A DNA stretch of 64,000 nt from Dichetophora obliterata (lineage: Eukaryota; Arthropoda; Insecta; Diptera; Sciomyzidae), in assembly GCA_963920525.1 (NCBI GenBank), contig OY986436.1, positions 95,177,342-95,241,341 on the forward strand, written 5' to 3'. The notes beneath the pieces were generated by a model that was given only the letters and a program-made list of their open reading frames with translations, had not been told where the DNA came from and ran no database searches. Positions 42,521 through 52,634 of the stretch are shown in pieces; within the stretch, counting starts at the first letter, position 1, and each line of letters starts with the position of its first letter. Made by a program: the position numbers and the translations under genes.

Positions 42521-43690
42521 AAATCTCACTTACCTATACCATCGAATCTACTGACAAACCGGTCAATTGTTTTCGAAATCAAATAATTATAGAAGAAAGT
42601 GAGATTGCTTCTAACCGCACTTATTATGTTTGGCGAAAAGACCCGACATCTCATACACTTCTCAATAGAGATAGAGAAATGTCAATTGAGAAAGTATGTG
42701 ACGTTGTAAAGAAGGACGTGAGAAACGCGATTCACTGTGCATTACCAATACTGGCTTTTTAATTCAACATACATTAATAGAAAGATACCCGACGACAAAA
42801 TTCCATTAAGCAGAGCTGATGGTGGTCGGTATCTTAAACAAAAGCGAGCAGAGAAAAATAATAGTCGCAAAACACAATAGGGCTCACAGAGCTGCACGGG
42901 AAAATGTTAAACAAATTCTACAAGATTATTTTTTCCCAACGATGCCCCCGACTTGCAAACGAATAAAATAAAATAAACTGGCCATTTCACCCCTTGGAAG
43001 GACTTTGACTTAGCTTCTATTGATCAATTGTGTTGTGCGTGTTATTAAATGTTTGATCAGAAATTATCGAGAACTGGACCTACGTATTTTATGCCGACTC
43101 CGAACGGCTTATGTTCTCAAGAAGCCTTACATGGCAATTTTACATGACTTGCAAACGAAGTTGTCACAAATTGTAAAGTTTGTCAAAGGTCAAAATATGA
43201 CCGTCATCCACAGAAACAGGTAATTGGAGAAACGCCCATTCCTTCGAATGTGGGAGAGATCCAGCAATCTTGCAGCTTATGAACTTTTATCATCGCACAA
43301 AAACAATATATTGCGATAACGAGCCTTCTTTTAAATCTGACACAATAAAATAAAGAATGATTGAAACTATCAAACACTTAGAAGTCTTAAACTTGAAAAA
43401 TGTATCAGTGGCACGTTTGAACTAATACTTCAGGCAACTATGGAATACAATAAGACAATCCACTCGGTGACAAATAGACATAATCCATTCATTAAATTTA
43501 TAAAGCACAAGAAATTCAAATTCTACTTCTCGTCACTGTAGCAGCAGTCAAACTTACGGATTACTCGAATGCGGAGACGTGACAATCTGGCAAAATTTTG
43601 CCAGACAACAACAAGTGGCATTCACCACCGGACTTTGACGACTTCGAAAAACTAAAATTCAGATAACAGAAACTTATTGACTCAGAAAAC
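42521..43690 (+). pseudogene. Pol remnant of a second gypsy-type element (linker and integrase)
   Basis: The frame SLTYTIESTDKPVNCFRNQI, IASNRTYYVWRKDPTSHTLL and EMSIEKVCDVVKKDVRNAIH lies where gypsy pol links RNase H to integrase. The zinc finger VAKHNRAHRAARENVKQILQ and DYFFP (42880-42945) continues beyond a SINE as VVTNCKVCQRSKYDRHPQKQ (about 43160-43220), giving the HHCC ligands. TMEYNKTIHSVTNRHNPFI (about 43440-43500) is the integrase core end. The coding order is correct but many frames are broken. Confidence 0.75.
42964..43145 (-). mobile_element. 5'-truncated SINE (family B) with 14-bp target duplication
   Basis: GACTTGCAAACGAA at 42950-42963 is repeated at 43146-43159. On the minus strand the insert carries CTTCTTGAGAACATAAGCC and the GGAGTCGGCATAAAA word and ends in a TTTTA repeat. 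It matches the body of the full SINE at 15966-16310. The duplication interrupts the gypsy integrase finger. Confidence 0.92.
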
Positions 43691-44306
43691 AGACAGGTTA
43701 CAATAAATCTTTCGGTCACTTCTTGCGTTCCTCAGGGCAGTCATCTTGGACCGGTTTTGTTTTTACTATTCATTAATGATCTTCCTTCGATAATAAAACA
43801 CTAACGTCTTAATGTACGCTGACGACGTGAAACTTTTTCTTTGTTACAAATCACCCGAAGAACGACATCTTTTACAATCTGATCTAAATAGACTTGTGGA
43901 CTGGTGTAGCTTAAACATATTAAATCTCAACTTAAAAAAATGTAAGCAAATGACATTCTCGCGATGATCTGCTAATAACATAAATTACACTATAAATAAC
44001 ACTAACTTAGTTTACAGTTTCTCGATCTTTCTTGCTGTTATTATTGATTCAAAACTTCGCTTCAATCTCCACGTTAATATGGTGATAAATAAGGCAAGAG
44101 GAGTCCTTGGTTTCATTAAAAGATGGGCTAAAGAATTCAGTGATCCCTTTACCACTAAATTATTATATACCTCTCTCGTAAGGCCAATTCTTGAATATGC
44201 ATCAGTTATATGGAACCCACAATATAATGTCTACATCGACGCCATAGAATCCGTTCAAAAACAGTTTTTACTTTTTGCTTTACGTCATAGTCGTTGGAAT
44301 CCCAAT
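43691..44306 (+). pseudogene. Jockey-like retroposon reverse transcriptase, part 1
   Basis: Frames give SVTSCVPQGSHLGPVLFLLF, then the catalytic LMYADDVKLFL (about 43811-43843), LNRLVDWCSLNILNLNLKKC and GFIKRWAKEFSDPFTTKLLY with TSLVRPILEYASVIWNPQY. The polymerase thumb runs to HSRWNPN at 44306, where a hAT element with 8-bp duplication interrupts it. Frameshifts near 43800 and 43965 are present. Confidence 0.82.
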
Positions 44307-45768
44307 CAGAGAACTGCACAAGCCTGCTTGAAGTCTATTTCAAGCGCTTGCTTAAAATACAAGTTCAAGCTAGCTTGAGCTTGATAATTTTGAATCAAGC
44401 AAAGCTTGTAATTGAATATAAATAAGCCCACGCACAGCTTGCACCTATTCTAGCTTACAAGCGAACGGCACGAAGTTTCAAGCAATGGAAAGCTTGATGC
44501 CCTTCGGCAAAAGCTTGTAAGCCTCGCAAGTATCCAAATTATTGAATTAAAGCAAGTATCCAAAAATTCAATGAGCTTCTTTAGAGAGAGCTTAAGCGTA
44601 ATAGGACTTTTAAGGATTCTGTGGACTCCGTGGTGTGAAGTTTTAGGATAAATGATTTCGAAGATGCTGTCAAACTTTAAAATTTAAGATGGCGGATAGA
44701 GTTGCCACCTAGATTTTTTTTATTTTTGCGAATTCTTGTAATTTTGATATTCTGACAACGGATTTGATTTCGAATATATTGTCACAGTTTTAAAATTTAA
44801 GATGGAGGTTAGGGTTGCCACCTAAATTTTTACCACAGTATTGCCACCTAATAATATGTACTTTTAAAAGTTTTAAACATCATTTATCAGTGTTAAGGGG
44901 TCGCTGATTTCGAATCTAAGGTCAGAATTTTCAAATTCAAGATGGTGGATAGGGTTGCCACCTTTATTTTTTTTAGTTTTATTAGGTGGCAACCCTATTA
45001 TTCCAAAATTTTATAATTTTGAAATTCTGACGACGGATTCGGATTCAGCGACCCATTTTTGGTGTACCATTTTTTTGCCAGCCCCGAATTCATAAAACTA
45101 CAAAAAATAAAGGTGGCAACCCTATCCACCATCTTGAATTTGAAAATTCTGACCTTAGATTCGAAATCAGCGACCCCTTAACACTGATAAATGATGTTTA
45201 AAACTTTTAAAAGTACATATTATTAGGTGGCAATACTGTGGTAAAAATTTAGGTGGCAACCCTAACCTCCATCTTAAATTTTAAAACTGTGACAATATAT
45301 TCGAAATCAAATCCGTTGTCAGAATATCAAAATTACAAGAATTCGCAAAAATAAAAAAAATCTAGGTGGCAACTCTATCCGCCATCTTAAATTTTAAAGT
45401 TTGACAGCATCTTCGAAATCATTTATCCTAAAACTTCACACCACGGAGTCCACAGAATCCTTAAAAGTCCTATTACGCTTAAGCTCTCTCTAAAGAAGCT
45501 CATTGAATTTTTTGGATACTTGCTTTAATTCAATAATTTGGATACTTGCGAGCTTACAAGCTTTTGCCGATCGTTTTGAGCTTTTCAACTTTCCACCCGA
45601 CAAAGTAAGCCGAAACAAGCCAAGCCAACGAGCAAGCATGAATATGGCTTGTATCTGTTTGGTATTTTTTGCAAGCTGGCTATAGCTTGCTTTTTCAAGC
45701 TTGGATACGTGCTTGAATTTAAGTACTTGAAAAAGCTTGAACTTCAAGTAGGCTTGTGCAGTTCTCTG
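44307..45768. mobile_element. 1,462-bp hAT-type foldback element, 8-bp target duplication
   Basis: Termini CAGAGAACTGCACAAGCC and GGCTTGTGCAGTTCTCTG are inverted, and ATCCCAAT lies directly outside both ends (44299-44306 and 45769-45776). These are hAT hallmarks (CAGAG start, 8-bp duplication). About 44565-44995 and 45105-45500 form near-perfect inverted arms of roughly 400 bases, with GCCACCT/AGGTGGC words repeated in each. The outer thirds carry many AAGCTTG words. No transposase is present. Confidence 0.93.
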
Positions 45769-45776
45769 ATCCCAAT

Positions 45777-46060
45777 ATTATGCTTCCATCGTATGAGATA
45801 CGCCTTAGGATTATTTTACTACCTTCCCTAAGAAGCAGAAAAATTATGCTTAATGTCACGTTTCTGTATAAATTACTTCGTGGCGGGATTAATTCAGAAT
45901 ATCTCATCTCACCTCTAAATTTTAACATCCCAAGAAGAGGAACTAGACATTTTCTGTTTTTCAAGTTGAGTCACTGCAATTCTATATTACTCTCTTCATG
46001 GACCTTTACGATGTATGTGCAGTGATTTCAATGATAACTTCAACATGCATTTAAATTACA
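45777..46060 (+). pseudogene. Jockey-like retroposon, C-terminal part 2
   Basis: NIMLPSYEIRLRIILLPSLR, RKIMLNVTFLYKLLRGGINS and NFNIPRRGTRHFLFFKLSHC continue the polymerase C-terminus directly after the duplicated ATCCCAAT. The two parts together read WNPN-IMLPSYE without loss, so only the hAT insertion separates them. Confidence 0.82.
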
Positions 46061-46546
46061 TTTAAATAGTTAAATCAATTTTACTTCATCCTATTATACC
46101 TAACGTAGTTTATAACAATGTAATATCGGTAATTGAGATTGTTCTGTTTCTCCTTTTTGTCTCGATAAAAGCCTTTGTGTTTTATTAAGTAAGCACCATT
46201 AAATATGAATCATTTTTAAAACTTACTTTTTAATTTTTCAATATTTTAATTTTAAATCGAATTGTGATTTACGTGCTTCCTGATTTGAAATTAGACTGAA
46301 CTCACACTATCACCTGGATTGGTGTGCCAGAGTATATCTCTTTTCCACACAAGTTTATGCCTGCGTTGGCCCAAATGCATATCCAACTAATTGGGATTTT
46401 GGTTTGGCGGATATGAGATTTATCTCATTTCCACGTAGGTCCTTGGGTTGGACAATGACCGAAAACCAGTTAAAATGAGTATAGTGTTTTGGATTGTTTT
46501 TGAAATCAGGATTGTTTTTCGAGTACCTTAAATTGATAATCACTTT
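46061..46546. other. Retroposon 3' flank and unassigned DNA
   Basis: Likely the 3' untranslated part of the jockey-like element followed by unassigned sequence. No gene is seen. Confidence 0.35.
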
Positions 46547-46800
46547 AATTTAATTCGATGTTGCTTATTTATATAGAATTAAATATACTTAAATACGCGT
46601 TTGATATACATATATTAAATTTTCAAATTCCGCTGAAAAGCCAATTAATGTGCTTAGTGGAAAATCCTAATTGCCAATAGGGGGTATGTTTTAGTACGTA
46701 GGTGAATTCTGTCTGTCCGGGCTGATCCGGGCAGGTTCTAGAGTTTAATCTGCGTAATCTTTGGAAGATTCATACCTCCGGGCGAATCAAAAAAAAAAAA
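46547..46800 (+). mobile_element. Short poly-A retroposon or SINE (family C), plus copy
   Basis: Starts at AATTTAATTCGATGTTGC and carries CCGCTGAAAAGCCAATTAAT, GGTTCTAGAGTTTAATCTGC and CATACCTCCGGGCGAATC, followed by an A run (46787-46801). The minus-strand copy at 50530-50810 starts and ends at the same points, so about 250 bp is the full unit. No Pol III boxes are obvious; it might be the 3' end of a LINE. Confidence 0.65.
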
Positions 46801-46801
46801 A

Positions 46802-47217
46802 ATACAAAAACTCAAGAACAAATAAACAAACTGACTGAGACATTAAATTTAATTCTTAAAAATTCAAAAGCTAAACGAATTGATACAGGGCATTTGTACG
46901 AAACTCTACCAGCTAAGTGATTGACTCTATACAGAGTTGTTGTTGTTGTTGTTGCCTTCTTAAAAAACTTACTTGATCTAAAGCTCACAATTTAATTCAT
47001 GTAATAATTTCATAGATCATAAAACTAATTATCAGTGCCTTAAGCTTTTAAACATAAATGTATTTGAAAAATTAAATGCTAAATTTCAGCTTAATCGGAT
47101 ACCAACAAGTTGTAGAAAAACGGCTTGCAAGTTTTGAAGGCATACATACGAACGAAGCAAGTTAAATAAAAGCTTATAAATAGAAACAAAACAAACTTAC
47201 ATACCAATTTGTACTAA
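46802..47217. other. AT-rich DNA, no gene recognised
   Basis: Includes a TTG/GTT triplet run at 46939-46953. Nothing else can be supported. Confidence 0.35.
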
Positions 47218-47886
47218 CTACCCGAGTAAAAATATAAGCGGGCGAACAGCAGTCGATCAGCGGCCAAACATGAGCCGCACGGCCGTACAAGGGTCGAAGA
47301 TGACCTAAAAGTAATCCAAAAAGCCCAGTGGCCAAAAGATTGGTCGAACAACGGCCGACCAAGGCCTAAATCTAGTTCTACGGCCGCTGTATGGCTGCTA
47401 TACGGCCGCTGAATGCCCGTTGCATGCCACCAAATTTTTCAAAGTTCTTAGTCAACAGCAAACGTTTGCGCAACAAAACCAAATCTTACTCCGCGATGCG
47501 GGTATTGATAGTATCGCCACTTGTGTGTGCCACAGAATAAATTTTTGTATATGATATTAGTTGTTGGAATACAATGCCCTAGTAAATTTTCAATTAAAAC
47601 AGTATAATTTTGTTTGCATTATGTTTTCATATAATATATTTTGTTTGTATTCAATATTACTATCTGGTTTTCCAATATAAAAATTTTCCCCAACTGTAAT
47701 TAAATAACACTGCTCATTTTTATTGTAGAACCATTACAGCTCGGCCGATGTACGGCCGCTGTTCGCCCGTTGTACAGCCGAGATTATTTAAAAACGGCGT
47801 CAGTACGGTAAAGAAAAATACTTAAAATTAGGTCTTGTTTGGCCGCTGTTTGGCTTTAGCCAGAGTTTTTAATTTTACTCCTGTAG
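47218..47886. mobile_element. 669-bp element with CTAC...GTAG ends and GGCCGCTGT subterminal repeats
   Basis: CTACCCGAGTAAAAAT and AATTTTACTCCTGTAG are inverted ends. GGCCG-containing words (CGGCCGCTGT, CGGCCAAACA, ACGGCCGTAC, CGGCCGATGT) occur at least twelve times, clustered in the first 200 and last 150 bases and sparing the AT-rich middle. Such subterminal clusters are typical transposase-binding sites. The superfamily is unknown. Confidence 0.68.
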
Positions 47887-48052
47887 TTGCAAATAGATTT
47901 ACAAATTTGTTGCAAATAGATTCTTACTTTTGCATGCAGATTTTCTTAATTTTGATTTTTTAAATAAATTTTCTATTTAATTAAATAAATTAAACAGTTA
48001 ATTTAATTAATTAATTTTATTGAATTAAAAAATAGCCAAATGAAAAACAAAA

Positions 48053-48371
48053 TTGACAAATAGCCAAAAACTAACCATAAGAAAAAAATTGCCACTTTTG
48101 GTTATAATAGCCAAAACGGCAACACTGACTATGTATGAGCCTATTTGTGAAGTGGCAGTCAACTTTGTTGTGGAGTACGCTTACAATGTCTACAATAATA
48201 ATTTAAGCGAATTTCTGCTGCCAGTGAGAGCACCGAGCCGCAGGAATCTTCTTCCAAGGGCACAAAGAATAAAAACCAGTGCAATAATTCAGTGTCAAAG
48301 TGGAGTCGAAGAACTAGCTATAAGTGTGAAAAGCAGCCCCATGACAATACCACTAATACGCATAAGGTGTT
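48053..48371 (+). other. Possible exon ending in a strong splice donor (not recognised)
   Basis: A G+C-richer segment has two open plus frames and ends GAAAAG followed by GTAGGTATG (about 48371). One frame (from about 48218) is rich in Ser, Lys, Asn and Thr (SESTEPQESSSKGTKNKNQC), as in disordered regulatory proteins. The other carries no known motif. It could be a host exon, or a captured fragment, or chance. No start or partner exon is identified. Confidence 0.25.
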
Positions 48372-48640
48372 GTATGAAAAGGTAGGTATGTACCGTACAT
48401 TTCAAAGTTTGTTTTTTTCATATATGTATTATTGATATTTTCCCCTGCAAGGATCGTATTCTCCATTACAACTTTGGGAATGCTTTTTGTACCAAGAACT
48501 CCTTCAGTTTATCGTCAAATCTACAAAACGAGTACGCAGGACAACAAAATACTCCTGGCTTTAGAACAACATTAGAATAAATGAAAAATTTTATTGGCAT
48601 ATTGTACAATATATTACCGGATACCATACGTTGCCTAATA

Positions 48641-48668
48641 TGTAGTAGTAGTAGTAGTAGTAGTATTT
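48641..48668. repeat. GTA trinucleotide microsatellite
   Basis: TAGTAGTAG continues for about eight units. It is followed by AT-rich, gene-free DNA to 48918. Confidence 0.85.
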
Positions 48669-48908
48669 TTATTCAACAATTCATTACATTCTTAATAATA
48701 ACAATATATGTATCTATAAGAAGAATTATGTTATACAAATAACTGCAATGAATGTTAAGCTGCTTCTATAGTTCATTAGGAGCTAGAGGCGAATACAGCT
48801 TGTTAAAAATATATATAATAATTAATGAAATAATAATTAATAAATGATGCATTAATAACAATAATCAAATAAAGAAAATAAATCGAAAAATTTAATATTA
48901 ACATATTT

Positions 48909-49520
48909 TTTTTTAAAGTTTTTTTTTTTTTTTTTTTTTTGTAAAGGCCTTATTGAGAGCAAAAACTTAATAAAAGTATTGTGGAGTCAGACTATAACAG
49001 CTAATAATGTGTCAATATCACTGTAATTGAGGTCTAAAAGCCAAAACTTTACCCTTTTGAGAAAAATGGATTGTACATGAATATTTCTTATTTCCGATGG
49101 AAGACTATTGAAAAGTCGAGGAGCAACAGAAGTAAAAAAGTTAAGAAATATTCTTAATGTGTGCGTTGGAACCAGTGCTACATTGTATTCATTAACTCTC
49201 AAATGATAGGTATCTGAACGTCGTCTCAGAAGATATCCAGATTTAATAAAAAAAATTTTCAATACTTTATAGAAATATAAATGTTTCAAAGGAAGGACAC
49301 TAAGTTTCCTGAAAAGTAACAGGCTACTACAAAATCTGTACTTATGACAAATTAAACGAATAGCATATTGAATCATACTAGTCCAATCGTGAGTCCTTGA
49401 GTTGCTCATATAAAAAAAGCACTGTCTAGAGACAGATTTCGGGTAATCAAAACCATTTGCAGGTTTGCGACGACAAGAAGTTGAATACAAATGATAAGTT
49501 TTCAAAAGTATCACCTTTCA
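48909..49520 (-). pseudogene. C-terminal end of a non-LTR retroposon with poly-A tail
   Basis: A long minus frame (49514-48987) contains SRTHDWTSMIQYAIRLICHK, PLKHLYFYKVLKIFFIKSGY, DTYHLRVNEYNVALVPTHTL and APRLFNSLPSEIRNI, the usual C-terminal order of LINE ORF2. A T run on the plus strand (48919-48942) is its poly-A tail about 45 bases after the stop. It is 5'-truncated, but this frame is intact for 175 codons. The exact clade is not assigned. Confidence 0.7.
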
Positions 49521-49531
49521 ATGAGATACTA

Positions 49532-49805
49532 ACAGCCCTATTCTGGCAAAGTAGCAATTATTACAAAGAATTTTTAAAATTTCTATGTGTTTGCTGTAAT
49601 ATTTTGATTTCAAAACAAAACCTGAAGCTCAAAAATAATAAATGTTGATAAAAATCGTCACCTGCTTATCAGATAGTGACAATTTCATTAAAAAATTTTG
49701 TTTTTTGAGCTAAAAATTTTGTTTTGAAATCAACAAATTACAACAAACACACAGCAATTTTAAAAATACTGGGCAAAAATTGTCACTTTGCCAGAATAGG
49801 GCTGT
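49532..49805. mobile_element. 274-bp MITE with ACAGCCCTATTCTGGCAAAG termini
   Basis: ACAGCCCTATTCTGGCAAAG and CTTTGCCAGAATAGGGCTGT are perfect inverses, and inner arms around TTGTTTTGAAATCAACAAA extend the fold. A truncated relative is at 12662-12870. It separates the minus-strand LINE end from the plus-strand piggyBac relic. Confidence 0.85.
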
Positions 49806-49813
49806 AAATCGGA

Positions 49814-50268
49814 AATTTATGCAATTTAAAAAGCAAGCCAATCACATTTGGTTATAAATACTGGTGCATGACATCCTCTGAGGGATACTGCTATCAATTA
49901 ATTCCGTATGCTTGGGCTTCCTCAACTAAGGATACAAATCTTGAAATAGGTGAGAATGTGGTTTTACACTTGCTGTCCCACCTGGAGACTCCATGAAAAC
50001 CATAATGTCACATTCGACAACTTTTTTACCAGTCATAAGCTAATGCGTCTTATGAACTCTAATGGCTACTTCGCGACTGGAACTGTGCGTGGTAATCTGA
50101 CAAATCATGCTCCTTTACTGGATGTAAAGGCTATGAAAAATAAGCCTCGTGGCACAAGTGATATATTATTTGACAGAAATAATGATGTGCTTGCTGTGCG
50201 TTGGAACGACAATTCGGTAACTAAATTGTTTGCAGCAGCACTTAACTTCAAATAAATGAACTTATTAG
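49814..50268 (+). pseudogene. piggyBac transposase relic 1, central part
   Basis: KPITFGYKYWCMTSSEGYCY and NLEIGENVVLHLLSHLETP (first frame) are followed after a frameshift by NVTFDNFFTSHKLMRLMNSN, with the second catalytic Asp, then GYFATGTVRGNLTNHAPLLD and NNDVLAVRWNDNSV. These are in order for DDE_Tnp_1_7. The remainder is at 60087-60700, beyond the hAT element. Confidence 0.88.
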
Positions 50269-50529
50269 GTTGTGACTAGTGTCCGACCGAAACCGGAGTT
50301 TTGGCCGAAACCGAAACTGAATATTCGGCCATTTTATAATATTCGGCCGAAACCGAAACTGGTTATTAATATGAAAATTCAAGTTTTTACAAATACATTT
50401 TTTTTATTAAAAGGAAACAAAAGTAAATACTTTCATACACATAAGTAAAAAATTTCAATAGAAAAAATGTAGTATTTGAATATTGAAGTTTATAATATTG
50501 GCCCCACTAAGGGCACGAAAGACGTTGTT

Positions 50530-50810
50530 CTTTTTTTTTTTTGGATTCGCCCGGAGGTATGAATCTTCCAAAGATACGTATACCCGACCTATACGCATGC
50601 ACGATTAACACTCTAGATCCTGCCCGGATCAGCCGGGACAGACAGAGTGCACCTACGTACTAAACAAACCCCTATTGGCAATTAGGATTTTCCACTAAGT
50701 ACATTAATTGGCTTTTCAGCGGAATTTAAAAATTTAATATATAACAAACGCGTATTTAAGTATATTTAATTCTATATAAATAAGCAACATCGAATTAAAT
50801 TATAGTTTTT
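50530..50810 (-). mobile_element. Short poly-A retroposon or SINE (family C), minus copy
   Basis: The T run at 50531-50542 is its A tail on the minus strand. GATTCGCCCGGAGGTATGAA and CAATTAGGATTTTCCACTAA match the 46.5 kb copy with moderate divergence, and both copies end at ATCGAATTAAAT. Confidence 0.7.
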
Positions 50811-52634
50811 TGCTTTCTGTGATTTGATTCTGCCCCAATTCAACTAATTTCTTTGTGATAATTTTCATTTTGTGAATTTTTTAAAAGTATGGAAGTTTCC
50901 AAACAACGTGCCATTCGAGACACACGTTTCTTTTTGAAGCTTCAATTCGTGACTATCAAAATCGCCTTAAAAAAGCATTTTTATTTAATTGTGGGTGGTA
51001 AAAGCGGGTGGGGCTATTTTTTATTAACCGAGATATTAACTTTAATAACATACATATGTTGTATATTTGGTGGCCCAAGGTGTTTCCGTTCCTGTGAAGT
51101 TAAGAGACACAGCATGAACGATGGTGAACGAGGGCGGTAAAAGTAGGCGTGACAACATTTATATATATAGTGACCACTACTGGGTCTCATAGCACATACA
51201 CAACAAGTTTAATTATAAAAAATGGAAAACTGGGTAATTATAATGCTTTCTGAAAAGTGGGCATAGTTATAGTTCGACCATGCCCATTTTTAACTGGGTT
51301 GCCGAGAGTAACCATACGAACTAAATTACAAATTTTTTTCCAATACAACAAATATCGTCTGAAATATAGCATTTCAATTAATTTGTGGGCGGTTATAGAG
51401 GGTATGGCAACTTTCGTTTTTTTGAGATATTTGAGATTTCGTTTTTTGAGATATTTAACTTGAGATTTAATTTTGATAACAGATGTCGTAATTTTGGTGG
51501 TCTAAGGTATTATCGCCCCTTGTTTCTTGGTAAAGTAAATCACTTTTGTGTAAAAGTAGGGCCGTAAAAGTAGGCTGGCAATATTTATGTATAAATTGAC
51601 CACCACTTGGTCTTATAGCACATATACACCAAGTTTCAATATAAAACATGTACAACTCAGGATTTATCTTTCGTACCTGAAACACACAAAAAGTTTTAGT
51701 GATATTATTTTTTGCTGAAATAAAAAAAAAATAAATGAAAAATGAAAGTGCTGGCTTTGAAAGTGAATAACTCGGCCATGCTACAAAGGATTGCCTTTAT
51801 TTTTTTTAAAATTTTGATTAATTTCCGTCCAATCGTGTTTGATTTTTTTTTTATTTTCATTTCCCTTCTAATTTTTATAATTATCCAAAAACAACCCTAA
51901 CGAATTTCTTTATTTCGCAAAAAACTTTAGTAAAAATATTTGTTGTTGAAAAAATATTCAAAACCAAAAATGGCTTTTTTAATGTTCTTTCATATGGTAT
52001 GCATAAATGTAGGGTTTATTTAAAGTTTCTATCGTAAAAATTTAAAAACGTTTTCTATGATCGAAAAATCAAGCCTAACTATCATTTGTGTATGTTTATT
52101 CATTTTGTAATTTTGTTTGAATAAAAAGTAATGGTGTAAAAAGAATGGTGTAAAAAGAATGGTGTAAAAGAAAGAATCATGACAATTTCTTAACTCGTTT
52201 CTGAGTTATACTCTCAAATACTGTTTAGCAGTAGTTCAGTGAAATAACAACGTACAGAAGAATTTTATGTATAAAGATATTCCCCGGCAGACGTTATGTC
52301 TTCACCATTTTTAGTATAGTTACCAAACGTAACTATATAAACTAAATTACCAAATCTTAATCTGAAACAACAAAACCGTCCAAAATATAGCATTTTTGTT
52401 GATTTGTAGGCGATAAAAGAGGGAGTGGCAAAACGTTTTTCCCTTAAACCATCTATAACTCAAAACAAATCGAGTGCCAAATTTTGAGCTTAACTTAGTT
52501 TATACCTATCGAACTTTGCTTCACTTCATGCTTATTCCCTAAAAAAGGGACGTAAACATATTGCGACCACGCCTATTTTTAGTACAGTTGCTGATAGTAA
52601 CCATACGAACTATTTAAACAAATTTTAATCTTAA

